In this document: positions 15,447-24,037 of the stretch, piece by piece
Numbering within the stretch: the first letter of the stretch is position 1
Layout: every line of letters begins with the position of its first letter
From: a virus
Virus record (IMG/VR): IMGVR_UViG_3300035698_016272
Location: 1-40,276 of that record
Strand: one strand, 5' to 3'
DNA: 40,276 bases
Made by a program: the position numbers and the translations under genes
The notes under the pieces: generated by a model
What the model was told of the DNA's origin: nothing
What the model saw: only the letters and a program-made list of their open reading frames with translations
Database searches by the model: none

Positions 15447-15779
15447 ATGGCAATCACAGTCACCCCTCTCACGTCGCAACAGGGCATGAAAAGCACTTTC
15501 CGACCGGAGTTCATGCACGCGGTCACAATTACACTGGACGGCAACTACATCGCCGCTGGCTACGCGCTGCAGACGCTCATGGAGAACGCCCTGGGCATGG
15601 GCAAATTTACCACTGTTGCCGCGCAGGAAGCGGACATCAGCGACTACGGCTATCGCATCGCCTACGATGCGGCCAACGACAAGCTCAAGGTCATCGACAA
15701 CGCGACCAATACGGAGCTGGCTGGTGGGTCGGCGGCCGTGGCCGGCGTTACCGTCGATCTTCTGATCCTGGCCATCTAA
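15447..15779 (+). CDS. head decoration protein
   Basis: A 110-residue, beta-rich protein starting MAITVTPLTSQQGMKSTFRP, with no signal or membrane segment. Its size, its position right after the major capsid gene and its strong GC-ending codon choice fit a capsid-stabilising decoration or head-fibre protein. AAAGGA lies about 10 bases before the ATG. It has its own hairpin and AGTTAACT element upstream, which suggests a separate expression level from the capsid gene. Confidence 0.65.
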   Translation: MAITVTPLTSQQGMKSTFRPEFMHAVTITLDGNYIAAGYALQTLMENALGMGKFTTVAAQEADISDYGYRIAYDAANDKLKVIDNATNTELAGGSAAVAGVTVDLLILAI

Positions 15780-15786
15780 CCTGTTT

Positions 15787-15816
15787 GCCGATGTAGGGCT
15801 ACGGCCTCGCATCGGC
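15787..15816 (+). other. hairpin after the decoration gene
   Basis: GCCGATG (15787-15793) and CATCGGC (15810-15816) form a 7-base stem with a 16-base loop, just after the decoration stop codon. No T tract follows, so a function as a simple terminator is unlikely. Confidence 0.35.
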
Positions 15817-15860
15817 GTAGCTGGTCCAGCAAAATAGAAGTGACGATAGGAGCAGAGAGT

Positions 15861-16730
15861 ATGGCATCGCGAACAACAACCGCGCGTCGCAAGTCCAAGA
15901 AAATTGGGGGGGCCGTTGCTGCCCACAAGAAGGCAGCCAAGACCGATACGGTCGATACGGTCGATATGGCTGTGGCGGCCGATCCCACAGCAGTGGAAGA
16001 GGCCCAGCAGGAACTCGATATGCCTACACCCCCGGTCGTAGCTCGGCCCGAGCCTGGACTCGCACCTGCGCCCGCGGTGGAGACACCCGGCGAAGCAACT
16101 GTGACACCGAATGCTGCTGCGTTGCTGGTTCTGTTGCGGGAGCAGCAGGCGACCAACAAGGAGTTGCTTCGCCGGATCGATCAGCATACAGCCAGGTCGG
16201 AGCGTCGAGACGTGCAGGAAGTCTCGCAGGCAGTCGAGGCCACCGTGAAACCTGAAGCGGTTCCGGGGCTGCAGGCTGGGTACCTCCGAGCGATTACAGC
16301 CGCAGTCACGGACAGTATGAACCCCATGGTTGCGGAGCTGCTGGGGCGCGTACGGACCCTGGAGAGCAAGGCCAAGCCGAAGACGCAGATGGCTGTGTTG
16401 CAAGAGCAGCGACCGGATGTGGATCCGAATGTGCTGTACGCACGGCTCAAGCCTATCAACGTGACCCGCGGGTACTTCGCGCGCAACAAGGGCGTCACGT
16501 TCCCAGCACATATTGGGGACCGCACGATCAACTTCCAAGGCGGGTCCGGCCGGCCCGGCGACATCCCGCAGTGGGTGGAAGTCTCTGAAGCGCAGGCAAA
16601 CTACCTGGGGCAGCTGCGGCAGCGTGATGGTGACTATCAATCCCCCGGGGCCTTCGACATCTTGACAGGTGAGGATCGCCTGAAGATCGATCACGGTGAG
16701 GAGCAAGACCGCAAGGCCCGGGTCACCTGA
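15861..16730 (+). CDS. unknown virion protein with low-complexity N-terminus
   Basis: A 289-residue protein. The first 90 residues are Ala/Pro/Lys-rich and probably disordered; a small tandem repeat codes TDTVDTVDM. Residues 80-155 are helical (LVLLREQQATNKELLRRIDQ). Residues 185-270 form a compact region with ARLKPINVTRGYFARNKGVT and GDRTINFQGGSGRPGDIPQW. AGGAG sits 8 bases before the ATG at 15861. Placement between decoration and connector genes suggests a head-completion or vertex protein. No family is recognised. Confidence 0.6.
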   Translation: MASRTTTARRKSKKIGGAVAAHKKAAKTDTVDTVDMAVAADPTAVEEAQQELDMPTPPVVARPEPGLAPAPAVETPGEATVTPNAAALLVLLREQQATNKELLRRIDQHTARSERRDVQEVSQAVEATVKPEAVPGLQAGYLRAITAAVTDSMNPMVAELLGRVRTLESKAKPKTQMAVLQEQRPDVDPNVLYARLKPINVTRGYFARNKGVTFPAHIGDRTINFQGGSGRPGDIPQWVEVSEAQANYLGQLRQRDGDYQSPGAFDILTGEDRLKIDHGEEQDRKARVT

Positions 16731-16750
16731 GCGGGGACAACGCCAGCGAC

Positions 16751-17104
16751 ATGGCAGCCATTCGTGCGCGCAGTATCAATGCGCACAACAAGACGCCGGC
16801 TGACCCGATGCCCATGCCGGACGCGACACCGTCTATCCTGCCAGGCGCTAGGAAGCACCTGCCTGCACCGCTGTCTGGGCGCGCTGCCGCACTGACGGAG
16901 CCGGCACCTGAGCGGCTTGCAGCACCCGTGGACATGGCAGACGAAGCGGCCCGGTTGGATCCGCAGTTCCTGGCGGATGCTGACGCCATGCGGACCAAAG
17001 CGGTCAACGCGCTGGGGAGTGGGCATATGCGGGGTACCACACGTGCAGCATTCAATGCGCAGGGCGGGCGTCTTGACTTCGATAAGCGCGCCCGGGGCGA
17101 GTAG
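16751..17104 (+). CDS. small unknown head-module protein
   Basis: A 117-residue Ala/Pro/Arg-rich protein, MAAIRARSINAHNKTPADPM at the start, with a helical block near residues 55-90 and a basic C-terminus. An in-frame TGA just upstream at 16697-16699 limits the start to near the ATG at 16751; only a weak GGGGA lies upstream. It may be an internal head or linker protein. No family is recognised. Confidence 0.5.
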   Translation: MAAIRARSINAHNKTPADPMPMPDATPSILPGARKHLPAPLSGRAAALTEPAPERLAAPVDMADEAARLDPQFLADADAMRTKAVNALGSGHMRGTTRAAFNAQGGRLDFDKRARGE

Positions 17105-17112
17105 TCCAGCGC

Positions 17113-17409
17113 ATGGCCGGTTTTGCACCACGTAGCCACCGGGATGTCACCTACTCTGGTGATACCGTCGTTGTGCGCTGCTTTGATTTGTCGGTCTATC
17201 TGTACCACCGGGCACGGCAGCGTGATAGTAAGCTGAGTGTCCGTCTGACTGTAGCTTCGCTTGCGCGTCCAGGGCTTTACGACATCACATTCCAGGATCC
17301 CGAGCGGGAAGTTCCTGGGCTCGTCGATGCCTTCTATAACTCCGATGATTGTGGTATCCTGGATGCGCAACGCCGGCTGAAGCAGTGGGTCAAAGCAGCC
17401 CCCCAGTGA
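17113..17409 (+). CDS. small unknown head-tail junction protein
   Basis: A 98-residue protein with a beta-rich start (RDVTYSGDTVVVRCFDLSVY) and a helical end (DAQRRLKQWVKA). Its ATG comes 8 bases after the previous stop. Size and place in the neck region would fit a connector accessory subunit, but nothing diagnostic is visible. Confidence 0.5.
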   Translation: MAGFAPRSHRDVTYSGDTVVVRCFDLSVYLYHRARQRDSKLSVRLTVASLARPGLYDITFQDPEREVPGLVDAFYNSDDCGILDAQRRLKQWVKAAPQ

Positions 17410-17434
17410 GCACCGGCAGGAAGGTGCCAGTCTC

Positions 17435-18532
17435 ATGTTCGGAATCGCGCAGGGTGAAGCGTCCAGTCTCGCCCACCCAACGCTTCAGCTGTTCGTACGT
17501 GCTGGCGGGTTTCTGACGGACCTGGTCGCCGGTACCTACCAAATCCAGGACATTCATAATCCCGCAGTGGCGCCCGTTACTGTTGTAGCTCCGACAGCCC
17601 TGACCGCAGCGGATACCGTGGCTACAGGCGTGTACGCGCTCACGACAGGCAATACGGCTGCCTGGCGGTTGGGTACGCACCGGGTCGTATGCAGATACCA
17701 GTTGTCTGTTGGCGGCGCCGAAGCCGTGCAGGTTGTGGAGTTCGAAGTCTTGGACTCCGGGGATTTTGTAGTGGGCCAGAGCTACGTGGGGTACGTCTCT
17801 ACACGGCGTATGTACCAGGATGAGTTTGTGGGTCCAGCAGTTCTGCCTGCAACATTGCATCGACTGATCATGCAAGCATCGCGGCAAATCGAAGTATGGA
17901 CCGGCCGCTGGTTTCATCCGCGGTATGTGCAAGCCCACCTGCGTGAGCCACGAGAGTCGCACATTTTAAGCCTGGATGCGCCCATCGTTGCCATAGGGTC
18001 TGTGGAGTCATCGCAGATCGGTGGAGATGGGAGCGAGACGCTGTCGGCCTACCAGCTGCCAGAAATCCTGGTATACAACCGGCACCTGGACGGTGCACCA
18101 TATGCGGACCAGGACAATCCGAAGCTGGTACGCATACCGGCTGGCTGGAGCCGTGGTTGGCAAAGCATTCGTGTGTCTGGTGTCTTTGGGTATACCGAAG
18201 CGGACCAAGACCCAAGTAGCCTGCGAACGTTGTTGGGACACACCCCGGAAGATATTGGGCAGGTCGTGGCCACCCTGACGACACGGTACCTGAGTAGCGC
18301 AGGACAGATTAGTCATCAGGCGCTAGGTCTCATCAAGAAGTGGCGTACCGCGGACCAGACCGCGGAGTTCTTTGACAGCCGAGCTGGGGGCGGGGGTGGG
18401 AGCGGGGGTGCCACAATGTCGGGTGACCCTGCAATTGATATTGTGCTGACCAAGTACATGCGGCCGGTCACGATCTGCTCGGTCGGAGATAGCACTTGGG
18501 ACGTATCTGCATCTGTAGAGTTCAAGCCCTAG
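17435..18532 (+). CDS. head-tail connector-like protein with extra domains
   Basis: A 365-residue protein. Residues 1-115 are beta-rich and look immunoglobulin-like (VRAGGFLTDLVAGTYQIQ). The middle (about 125-300) resembles gp6-type head-tail connectors: MYQDEFVGPAVLPATLHRLI leading to ASRQIEVWTGRWFHPR, then beta-strands and a C-terminal helix. A glycine linker (GGGGGSGG, near residue 320) leads to a 40-residue C-terminal segment. Connector proteins bind the portal and lead DNA to the tail. The normal connector family is about 100-200 residues, so this form has an added N-terminal domain. Confidence 0.62.
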   Translation: MFGIAQGEASSLAHPTLQLFVRAGGFLTDLVAGTYQIQDIHNPAVAPVTVVAPTALTAADTVATGVYALTTGNTAAWRLGTHRVVCRYQLSVGGAEAVQVVEFEVLDSGDFVVGQSYVGYVSTRRMYQDEFVGPAVLPATLHRLIMQASRQIEVWTGRWFHPRYVQAHLREPRESHILSLDAPIVAIGSVESSQIGGDGSETLSAYQLPEILVYNRHLDGAPYADQDNPKLVRIPAGWSRGWQSIRVSGVFGYTEADQDPSSLRTLLGHTPEDIGQVVATLTTRYLSSAGQISHQALGLIKKWRTADQTAEFFDSRAGGGGGSGGATMSGDPAIDIVLTKYMRPVTICSVGDSTWDVSASVEFKP

Positions 18533-18554
18533 CGATTGGCCAGGAACGCATCGC

Positions 18555-19079
18555 ATGGAATACAGTGGAGCAAACATCCGCGTGCCGTTGCTCGACCCGG
18601 TAGACGCTGTTATCAGCCGGCTGGACATCCAAGCGACGCAGAATGCAAACCCTGTGGGGCCGGCCACGTCTGGGTATGATCGGCACTTGCGTGAGCCAGT
18701 GATCTCTCGAACTGCTGGTGGCATACGGCAGGTGGCTACGCAGTACATGGCACAAATTCGAGTGCCTTGCCAGGTCAAGGTCTTGACGGATGATGAGCTG
18801 TCCATGATCGGGGATGGCAACGCGCCTATGAGCCGTCGTGTTCTGGTCATGCATCGCGGCCACTTGGAGACTCTGGGACTGCTACGCACGAGCGGCGATT
18901 GCGTCTTGAAGACTGGAGACCGTCTGGACCGTATGGAGAAACGGAGGTTAGGTTTGGCCATCGAGACGTTCATCAAGCCGCTTTTCGTTTTCGAGGTGGC
19001 CGCACGCGGTTGGGGTATGGGGCCGGCTGGCCGTGATCTGGTCTTCGTGACCTTGATGCATCGCAACCCCGTGGTCTGA
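18555..19079 (+). CDS. head-tail adaptor-like neck protein
   Basis: A 174-residue beta-rich protein. YMAQIRVPCQVKVLTDDELS and MHRGHLETLGLLRTSGDCVL fit a small neck adaptor barrel that would join connector and tail, but no family-specific motif is visible. It lies between the connector gene and a gene that starts on its own stop codon (TGATG), which couples their translation. Confidence 0.5.
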   Translation: MEYSGANIRVPLLDPVDAVISRLDIQATQNANPVGPATSGYDRHLREPVISRTAGGIRQVATQYMAQIRVPCQVKVLTDDELSMIGDGNAPMSRRVLVMHRGHLETLGLLRTSGDCVLKTGDRLDRMEKRRLGLAIETFIKPLFVFEVAARGWGMGPAGRDLVFVTLMHRNPVV

Positions 19080-19768
19080 TGGCGGGCCGCTACCTGAAAA
19101 TTGCAGACCGGCAGATGTCTGGGTTTATCGGGCTGCTCGATGACATGATCCGTGGGGGAGCGGACTTGAAACAATTGCATCGTCGAGAGGCTCTGAAGCT
19201 TGCGTACCGTCTTGGGGCTGTGGTTCGCGCGCGCTACCGAAGCCAGGATGTAGGCACGAAAGGCATGAGCCGCAAGGTCCAGACTGAGGGGAAAGACCAG
19301 GGCCACGTTAACCCCGCAAAGCGTCCATTAGCTCCCAAGGAGCGCGGGTTGGAGTTGCTGGCGCAGGCTGTAGAGGTGCGTAAGCACGCAGGCGGTGCGG
19401 CATATTTGGTCTGCATCAACCCCACGGCACAGCACCCCACACGCGGTGTACCCCTGACCACGATTGCACAGTGGGTTGAACGTCCCAGCGTCGTTGTCAT
19501 CCGGCGCACGCTGCGCTCTATGGTATACATGAAGCTCCTGCGTGAAGGCAAGGCTGGGTATGGACGGAAGGCCACAAAGCGTACCATTCCAGTAGACAAG
19601 GTTATTGCAGCACCAGTGATCTGGCGGCCAAAGGGTAGGTCGGTTTGGCTCTACGTCATGCGGGAGCTGAACAAAGACCCGCGATTGCTCCCTGCCATGG
19701 CAAAGGAGATTGTCAATTCCATTGGGCGTGTAGCGCTCCGGCGCGGTGCCACGCTGCGAAAGAGGTAG
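19079..19768 (+). CDS. neck or tail-completion protein
   Basis: A 229-residue basic protein; the start codon overlaps the previous stop by 1 base. The N-terminus is helical (SGFIGLLDDMIRGGADLKQL), the middle contains a possibly helix-turn-helix-like LTTIAQWVERPSVVVIRRTL, and the C-terminus is strongly basic (RRGATLRKR). Size, charge and position match the tail-completion (HK97 gp10-like) slot of many phages. The family cannot be confirmed by eye. Confidence 0.5.
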   Translation: MAGRYLKIADRQMSGFIGLLDDMIRGGADLKQLHRREALKLAYRLGAVVRARYRSQDVGTKGMSRKVQTEGKDQGHVNPAKRPLAPKERGLELLAQAVEVRKHAGGAAYLVCINPTAQHPTRGVPLTTIAQWVERPSVVVIRRTLRSMVYMKLLREGKAGYGRKATKRTIPVDKVIAAPVIWRPKGRSVWLYVMRELNKDPRLLPAMAKEIVNSIGRVALRRGATLRKR

Positions 19769-19775
19769 CATTACG

Positions 19776-20750
19776 ATGTCTGTACCGACTCTGGTGTCTG
19801 TGTCTCCCGCAAGCGGGCCCGCCTCTGGTGGCAACATCGTAGTGCTCACTGGCTACAAGTTTGCCACGCCCACATTGCAGATCAATGTCCCTACGCTTGC
19901 ATTGGCGCCTACCGTGGCTGTATCCTTCAATGGCATACGATCCGCTGCAGCACAAGCTTCTGCGGACTCAGCTATTCGGGCCGTCGTGCCTCGATACTTG
20001 GGAGACGCGTTTGCGCAGAGCCACGCGCCCGTGGACGTGGTTGTGCAGAACTTGGATAGCGCGGGGGCTGCCATTCCTGGGGAGATCAGCACGCTCACGG
20101 GTGCGTACACCTATATGCGGCATGCATCGATTCCTGCGGAGGGGGGCACGCAGCATTACGACCCGTTGGCTGCTGTAGCAGTGCAACTACTTGACAGGTT
20201 GGCGCGCGAGGTACTTCCTAGGGTTGCCTGGTCGTCTGATGTGGACTACGGAGACTATGGGGTCGTACAGCATATTGCGCATTCCGAGGTACCGTCCATC
20301 CAAGTTGATTTGAGCTTCCCGTTGGACTCCGAGTACGCTGGGCATGATGCGGGCTACGAGGTGGATGACGCAGGCGATATATATCGGGGATTCAGGACGC
20401 ACCGGATTGATGCGAGGATCTCTTGCATTGGCGATGGCAAGGTCGAGGCTTTGGGTTTGGCGCAGTCTATCCATGATGCGTTTACTCTCGATCCCTGGAT
20501 CGTATTGCCCACAGAATTGGCCTTTGCGGACGACGCGGGCCGTCATGCTGTGGATTTAGCAACAGATATCAGCTTGCTTCGAAACGGTGCAGATGCCGGC
20601 ATCAAAGTGGCTGAAACGCGCTTGCGAGTTCGGGGCATTCGCTGCGTACCTGGTGTTGCCGTAGCGCATGTCAAGCGCGCAGCGTTTGCGCATCTGTACA
20701 CACAGAAGTTGCACGCTGGCAGTCCTGGCCGTATTCAGATTATGCCGTAA
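19776..20750 (+). CDS. tail terminator-like protein with N-terminal IPT/TIG domain
   Basis: A 324-residue protein. Residues 3-115 begin VPTLVSVSPASGPASGGNIV, then a G-x-x-F pattern and VVVQNLD, the classical IPT/TIG immunoglobulin-like fold. Residues 125-324 are alpha/beta with LAAVAVQLLDRLAREVLPRV and LGLAQSIHDAFTLDPWIVLP, in the place where myoviruses encode the tail terminator or sheath-end protein. The N-terminal domain may be a surface decoration or cell-binding fold. I use the ATG at 19776 with an upstream AGAGG rather than the in-frame ATG at 19746. Confidence 0.6.
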   Translation: MSVPTLVSVSPASGPASGGNIVVLTGYKFATPTLQINVPTLALAPTVAVSFNGIRSAAAQASADSAIRAVVPRYLGDAFAQSHAPVDVVVQNLDSAGAAIPGEISTLTGAYTYMRHASIPAEGGTQHYDPLAAVAVQLLDRLAREVLPRVAWSSDVDYGDYGVVQHIAHSEVPSIQVDLSFPLDSEYAGHDAGYEVDDAGDIYRGFRTHRIDARISCIGDGKVEALGLAQSIHDAFTLDPWIVLPTELAFADDAGRHAVDLATDISLLRNGADAGIKVAETRLRVRGIRCVPGVAVAHVKRAAFAHLYTQKLHAGSPGRIQIMP

Positions 20751-20813
20751 GCCTTATGAATTCTCTTGGCGCGTGGTTCTAAGTTAGGTACTCTCACGTT
20801 GGAGGTAGCACCG

Positions 20814-21095
20814 ATGGTTATTGTAGAAAACCGGAGTAACGCCCCGGTAGTTCTTGAGCTGACGCACGATGTGGTATGCAGCCGTACCGGCGCGTGCACA
20901 TGCGAAACGGTCTACAATCCGGCAGAACCTAAGCCGGTGCCGAAGCGCAAGCACCATACCATTCGGATTCTTCCTGGCAGCTGCGCTCGCAGTGTCCCTA
21001 CGGCAGCAAAGTTGCTCCCGCAAGTGATCGATGGCATCCATGCCGGCGTGCTTGCAGTTCGTGATGCGCCTGCGCAGGTTGAAGAGCTGCGCTAG
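20814..21095 (+). CDS. small unknown protein before the tail sheath
   Basis: A 93-residue protein starting MVIVENRSNAPVVLELTHDV, with a Cys cluster CSRTGACTC and a Lys/Pro-rich stretch. GGAGG lies 8 bases before the ATG. It could be a small structural protein whose N-terminal beta-strands add to the tail, but nothing diagnostic is seen. Confidence 0.55.
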   Translation: MVIVENRSNAPVVLELTHDVVCSRTGACTCETVYNPAEPKPVPKRKHHTIRILPGSCARSVPTAAKLLPQVIDGIHAGVLAVRDAPAQVEELR

Positions 21096-21119
21096 CAGCC
21101 CTGCAAGGTCGCACTTGAC

Positions 21120-21145
21120 TGAGTTTTCTGTCTGACAAAGCGAGG
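21120..21145 (+). promoter_or_regulatory. TGAGTT element before the tail sheath gene
   Basis: TGAGTTTTCTGTCTGA followed by CAAAG and the ribosome site. It resembles the elements at 15415-15437 and 23526-23548 in the leading TGAGTT, the CTGA and the final AAAG, but lacks the AGTTAACT palindrome core (TTTT replaces TTAA). Confidence 0.3.
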
Positions 21146-21150
21146 GCATC

Positions 21151-23475
21151 ATGGCGCAAGGCGCTCCGAGCATCGAACACAAGACGATCCCCCCTTCCGC
21201 ACTACTACTGCCTGTCATCGACAAGGACGTGGTGTGCATGGTGGGCGTGACCGACTGGGGCCCCTTCCCTGGTGTGGACATCGAAGGTCCGCAGGACGTC
21301 GTGGGTTGGGAGGAGTGGACGCGCTTGTGTGGCGGGCACATGGCGAACTACCCGACCACGCTGCACGCGTACTACCACTTCAAGAGCGGGACGCGGAAGA
21401 TCCTGTTCTCCCGCTGCGCTGAATTCGATGGCAGCGGGTACCCGATCAGTGCGTCGCGTGCAGTGCGGACGGAGTCCACGGCAGGTACCACGGCTGTGGA
21501 CGGGCAAGTCGTCGGCACGGTGGTAGCACCGTTTGCGCTCAGTAACGGGGATACGCTGGTCCTGAGCCTCGACGGTGCGCCGTTGCTTCCAGCGATCACC
21601 TCTGCGTGCGCAGCGGCATCATTGACGTCCACGCCGCAGGCGACTTTCGCGTTGACGGACGGCGTGACATTGCAGATTTCGGTCTGTGGCGGCGTGACGC
21701 AGACCGTGACGTTCCGAGCTGCCAGCTTCGTGGACATTGGAGCCGCCACGGCTGCAGAGATCGCGGCAGTCATCCAGGCCCAGGTCAAGGGTGTGACTGC
21801 AGCTGCCGCGACGACCACTGTGGTGATCACCACAACGCAGCAGGGTACAGGCGCGTCGTTGAACATCGTGGAGACTGGCGGCGGTATCTACGGCACCGAC
21901 GCCAACACAGAGCTGCAGTTCCCTGTGGCAACCACAGTCGGCACGGGCGATTGCATCAATCATATGTCTGTGACCACCGCGGAAGTCAAGGCATGGGCCG
22001 AGGCCGCGATTGGTGGATTCACCGTGTCTGACCAGCGTGGGTACTTGGTGATTGCCACGGATATGGCTGGAGCAGCCGGTGCCATCCGGGTCTCGTACGT
22101 CTCGACGATGGACAGCAAACTGGGGCTGGACAACGCGGCACACGTGGGCAACAACGGGATCGCGACGGCAACTTTGGAGGTCCAGGGGCGGTGGATGGGC
22201 ACACGCGGCAACGAGGTGTCCCGTGTGGTTCAGAATGCGTCTGACGGCAACACAGAGCGCTTCGACCTGGTCATCTACCATAGCTCATCGAGCCAGTATC
22301 AGGAGAACTACAAGAATCTGAGCATGGACTCCAAATCGACGCGGTACGCACCGGATGTGGTGAATACCGGAGCAGATGGGGACCAGGCCAGTGACTGGGT
22401 GCGGGTCTACGACAAGGACGCGCCGGGGTCCACGCTGGCACGGCGGCCGGCCAATGGTACAGCGGCATACCTTCTCGGTGGGGCAAATGGCGTGTCGGGA
22501 ATTGATTCTTCCGACTTCGTTGGGTCTTCGGCAGTGGGCAACGGCCTGTATGCATTCAATCAGGTGTTCGATGGTGATATCCTGGTGTGCCCGGAGGACC
22601 AGAGTTCCACTTTCCAGAACGATGCAGTCGAATACTGCGACGAGATCAAATCGGGCTTGCTCACCTTCGTGTCCGAGACGTCTGTGGGGATGCGCAAGGC
22701 ATCCGTAGCGGCGTTGGCACAGAACCTCACGGCATCTGAGGCACGTACAGGTACGTACTGGCCGTGGGTCTACGTGGCCAACCCGAGCAAGACGGTCTAC
22801 GGGCAGGATGATAAGATCTTGATGGCGCCGAGTCCGACTGTCGTGGGCCGTATGGTCACCAACACGGAGCTAGACGGTGCCAGCGACGGCCAGCATGTCT
22901 GGCGCCAGCCTGTCAATCAGCGTTGGGGGTACCTGGATTGGGTCGTGGGGCTGGAGACGGGCACGTCCAACGACAAAGAGAACGTACGGGACTACCTTGC
23001 CGCCTACAAGGTGAACTGCCTGGTTTCGGGCACACGTTCGGTGGAGAACGACTTCGCCGTATGGATCGACGACACACAGGCCGGCAAGCGGTCTGGCAAC
23101 TTCCGGTCGGTTGGAGAGATCCGGGGCATCGCGTGGCTGCGCAAGCAGATCGAAGCCTTCTTCATGGTCCGGCATAGCCAGAACATGACCGAAGACTGGC
23201 GACAGGACAATGAAGATGCAGTGGACACGCTGCTCGCGCAGGAAACAGCACGGGGCGTGTTTGCATCCAAGAACCCGGCACTGGCCTACTACGTTGATGG
23301 CGACGTCAAGGGCGTGGGCATCAACAACGCCCTGGTTCAGGAGTCCGAGAGCTACAACATCGTAGTGGCTCCGGCAACGGCACGGCCGGGCAGGTTCATC
23401 AGCATCTGGGTGACACGGGATGACCGCGGTATCCGGTCGGCCATTGCCAAGCTCAAGGGCGGTGGTGCTGCGTAG
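21151..23475 (+). CDS. contractile tail sheath protein
   Basis: A 774-residue sheath subunit. Sheath subunits wrap the tail tube and contract to drive it into the cell. The N-terminus (VDKDV-like strand then GPFPGVDIEGPQDVVGWEEW) matches sheath domain I. The C-terminus, with WLRKQIEAFFMVRHSQNMTE and SYNIVVAPATARPGRFISIW, is the conserved sheath core that forms the strand mesh with neighbours. Residues of about 110-330 are an insertion with two ATAAEIAAVI/TTAEVKAWAE helix and beta units, explaining the large size. It starts after a well-placed GAGG. Codons are strongly GC-ending, as for abundant virion proteins. The tube gene follows. Confidence 0.9.
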   Translation: MAQGAPSIEHKTIPPSALLLPVIDKDVVCMVGVTDWGPFPGVDIEGPQDVVGWEEWTRLCGGHMANYPTTLHAYYHFKSGTRKILFSRCAEFDGSGYPISASRAVRTESTAGTTAVDGQVVGTVVAPFALSNGDTLVLSLDGAPLLPAITSACAAASLTSTPQATFALTDGVTLQISVCGGVTQTVTFRAASFVDIGAATAAEIAAVIQAQVKGVTAAAATTTVVITTTQQGTGASLNIVETGGGIYGTDANTELQFPVATTVGTGDCINHMSVTTAEVKAWAEAAIGGFTVSDQRGYLVIATDMAGAAGAIRVSYVSTMDSKLGLDNAAHVGNNGIATATLEVQGRWMGTRGNEVSRVVQNASDGNTERFDLVIYHSSSSQYQENYKNLSMDSKSTRYAPDVVNTGADGDQASDWVRVYDKDAPGSTLARRPANGTAAYLLGGANGVSGIDSSDFVGSSAVGNGLYAFNQVFDGDILVCPEDQSSTFQNDAVEYCDEIKSGLLTFVSETSVGMRKASVAALAQNLTASEARTGTYWPWVYVANPSKTVYGQDDKILMAPSPTVVGRMVTNTELDGASDGQHVWRQPVNQRWGYLDWVVGLETGTSNDKENVRDYLAAYKVNCLVSGTRSVENDFAVWIDDTQAGKRSGNFRSVGEIRGIAWLRKQIEAFFMVRHSQNMTEDWRQDNEDAVDTLLAQETARGVFASKNPALAYYVDGDVKGVGINNALVQESESYNIVVAPATARPGRFISIWVTRDDRGIRSAIAKLKGGGAA

Positions 23476-23498
23476 GCATAGGGGCTGCAGGGTTTAGG

Positions 23499-23513
23499 GC
23501 AGCAAGGTGCTGC
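23499..23513 (+). other. short hairpin between sheath and tube genes
   Basis: GCAGCA (23499-23504) and TGCTGC (23508-23513) make a 6-base stem with a 3-base loop in the 76-base sheath-tube gap. There is no T tract. It may stabilise the mRNA ends. Confidence 0.3.
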
Positions 23514-23525
23514 TGGTGGCAGAGG

Positions 23526-23548
23526 TCAGTTAACTAAGAGGGCAAAGG
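23526..23548 (+). promoter_or_regulatory. AGTTAACT element before the tail tube gene
   Basis: TCAGTTAACTAAG followed by AGGGCAAAGG with the ribosome site. It matches the element before the decoration gene at 16 of 23 aligned bases without gaps, including the whole AGTTAACT palindrome. Confidence 0.35.
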
Positions 23549-23551
23549 CAG

Positions 23552-24037
23552 ATGGCCAGCAAAGCACGCACCCGGGAACTCTTCATCACGAAGTACTTCA
23601 CGGTCCATGATGCGTCAGGGACGTTCCTGAGCACGAAGTTCAACAAAGCTACAGGGATCGAACGCACTATCGCTATCGCGGAATACAGCGAGGGCGGTGC
23701 GCATGCACCCATGAAGGAGCCGGGCGGGGTGTCATTCGGCAACGTGACGCTGGCCAAAGGCACAAGCACGACCAACAGCGACTTCTATAAGTATTGTGAG
23801 CTGTCCAACAACATGCTGGCCAATCTGCCGGAGGGATCAGGCGAGTTGGCGTTGAACTTGCTGCGTGACTTCCGTGTGACGCAGCGGGACCGGAAGCAGC
23901 AAGCGCGGATCCACCACTACCTCATTGGTGCACTGCCGACACGGCATATGGAAGCCACGTTCGACAATGACAGCGATGAGGTGCAGATCGAGGAGCTGGA
24001 ACTGTCCATACACTTCGGGTATCGCAAGATCGCATAG
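23552..24037 (+). CDS. tail tube protein
   Basis: A 161-residue tube subunit, directly after the sheath gene as is usual in contractile-tailed phages. It begins MASKARTRELFITKYFTVHD and shows the gp19/FII-like pattern of beta-strands with a helix near GSGELALNLLRD. The C-terminus reads VQIEELELSIHFGYRKIA, typical of tube proteins that finish on a beta-strand. Tube subunits stack into hexameric rings inside the sheath. Size and order make the assignment confident though no exact family can be proven by eye. Confidence 0.82.
   Translation: MASKARTRELFITKYFTVHDASGTFLSTKFNKATGIERTIAIAEYSEGGAHAPMKEPGGVSFGNVTLAKGTSTTNSDFYKYCELSNNMLANLPEGSGELALNLLRDFRVTQRDRKQQARIHHYLIGALPTRHMEATFDNDSDEVQIEELELSIHFGYRKIA

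Noticed and set aside
14341-15453. 370-codon antisense reading frame over the major capsid gene
   Set aside because: Shadow caused by the strong GC third-position bias of the capsid gene; His/Arg/Gln-rich and no ribosome site.
15411-16706. 431-codon antisense reading frame over decoration and the next gene
   Set aside because: Same GC-bias shadow; Cys/Arg/Leu-rich, spans a real gene boundary.
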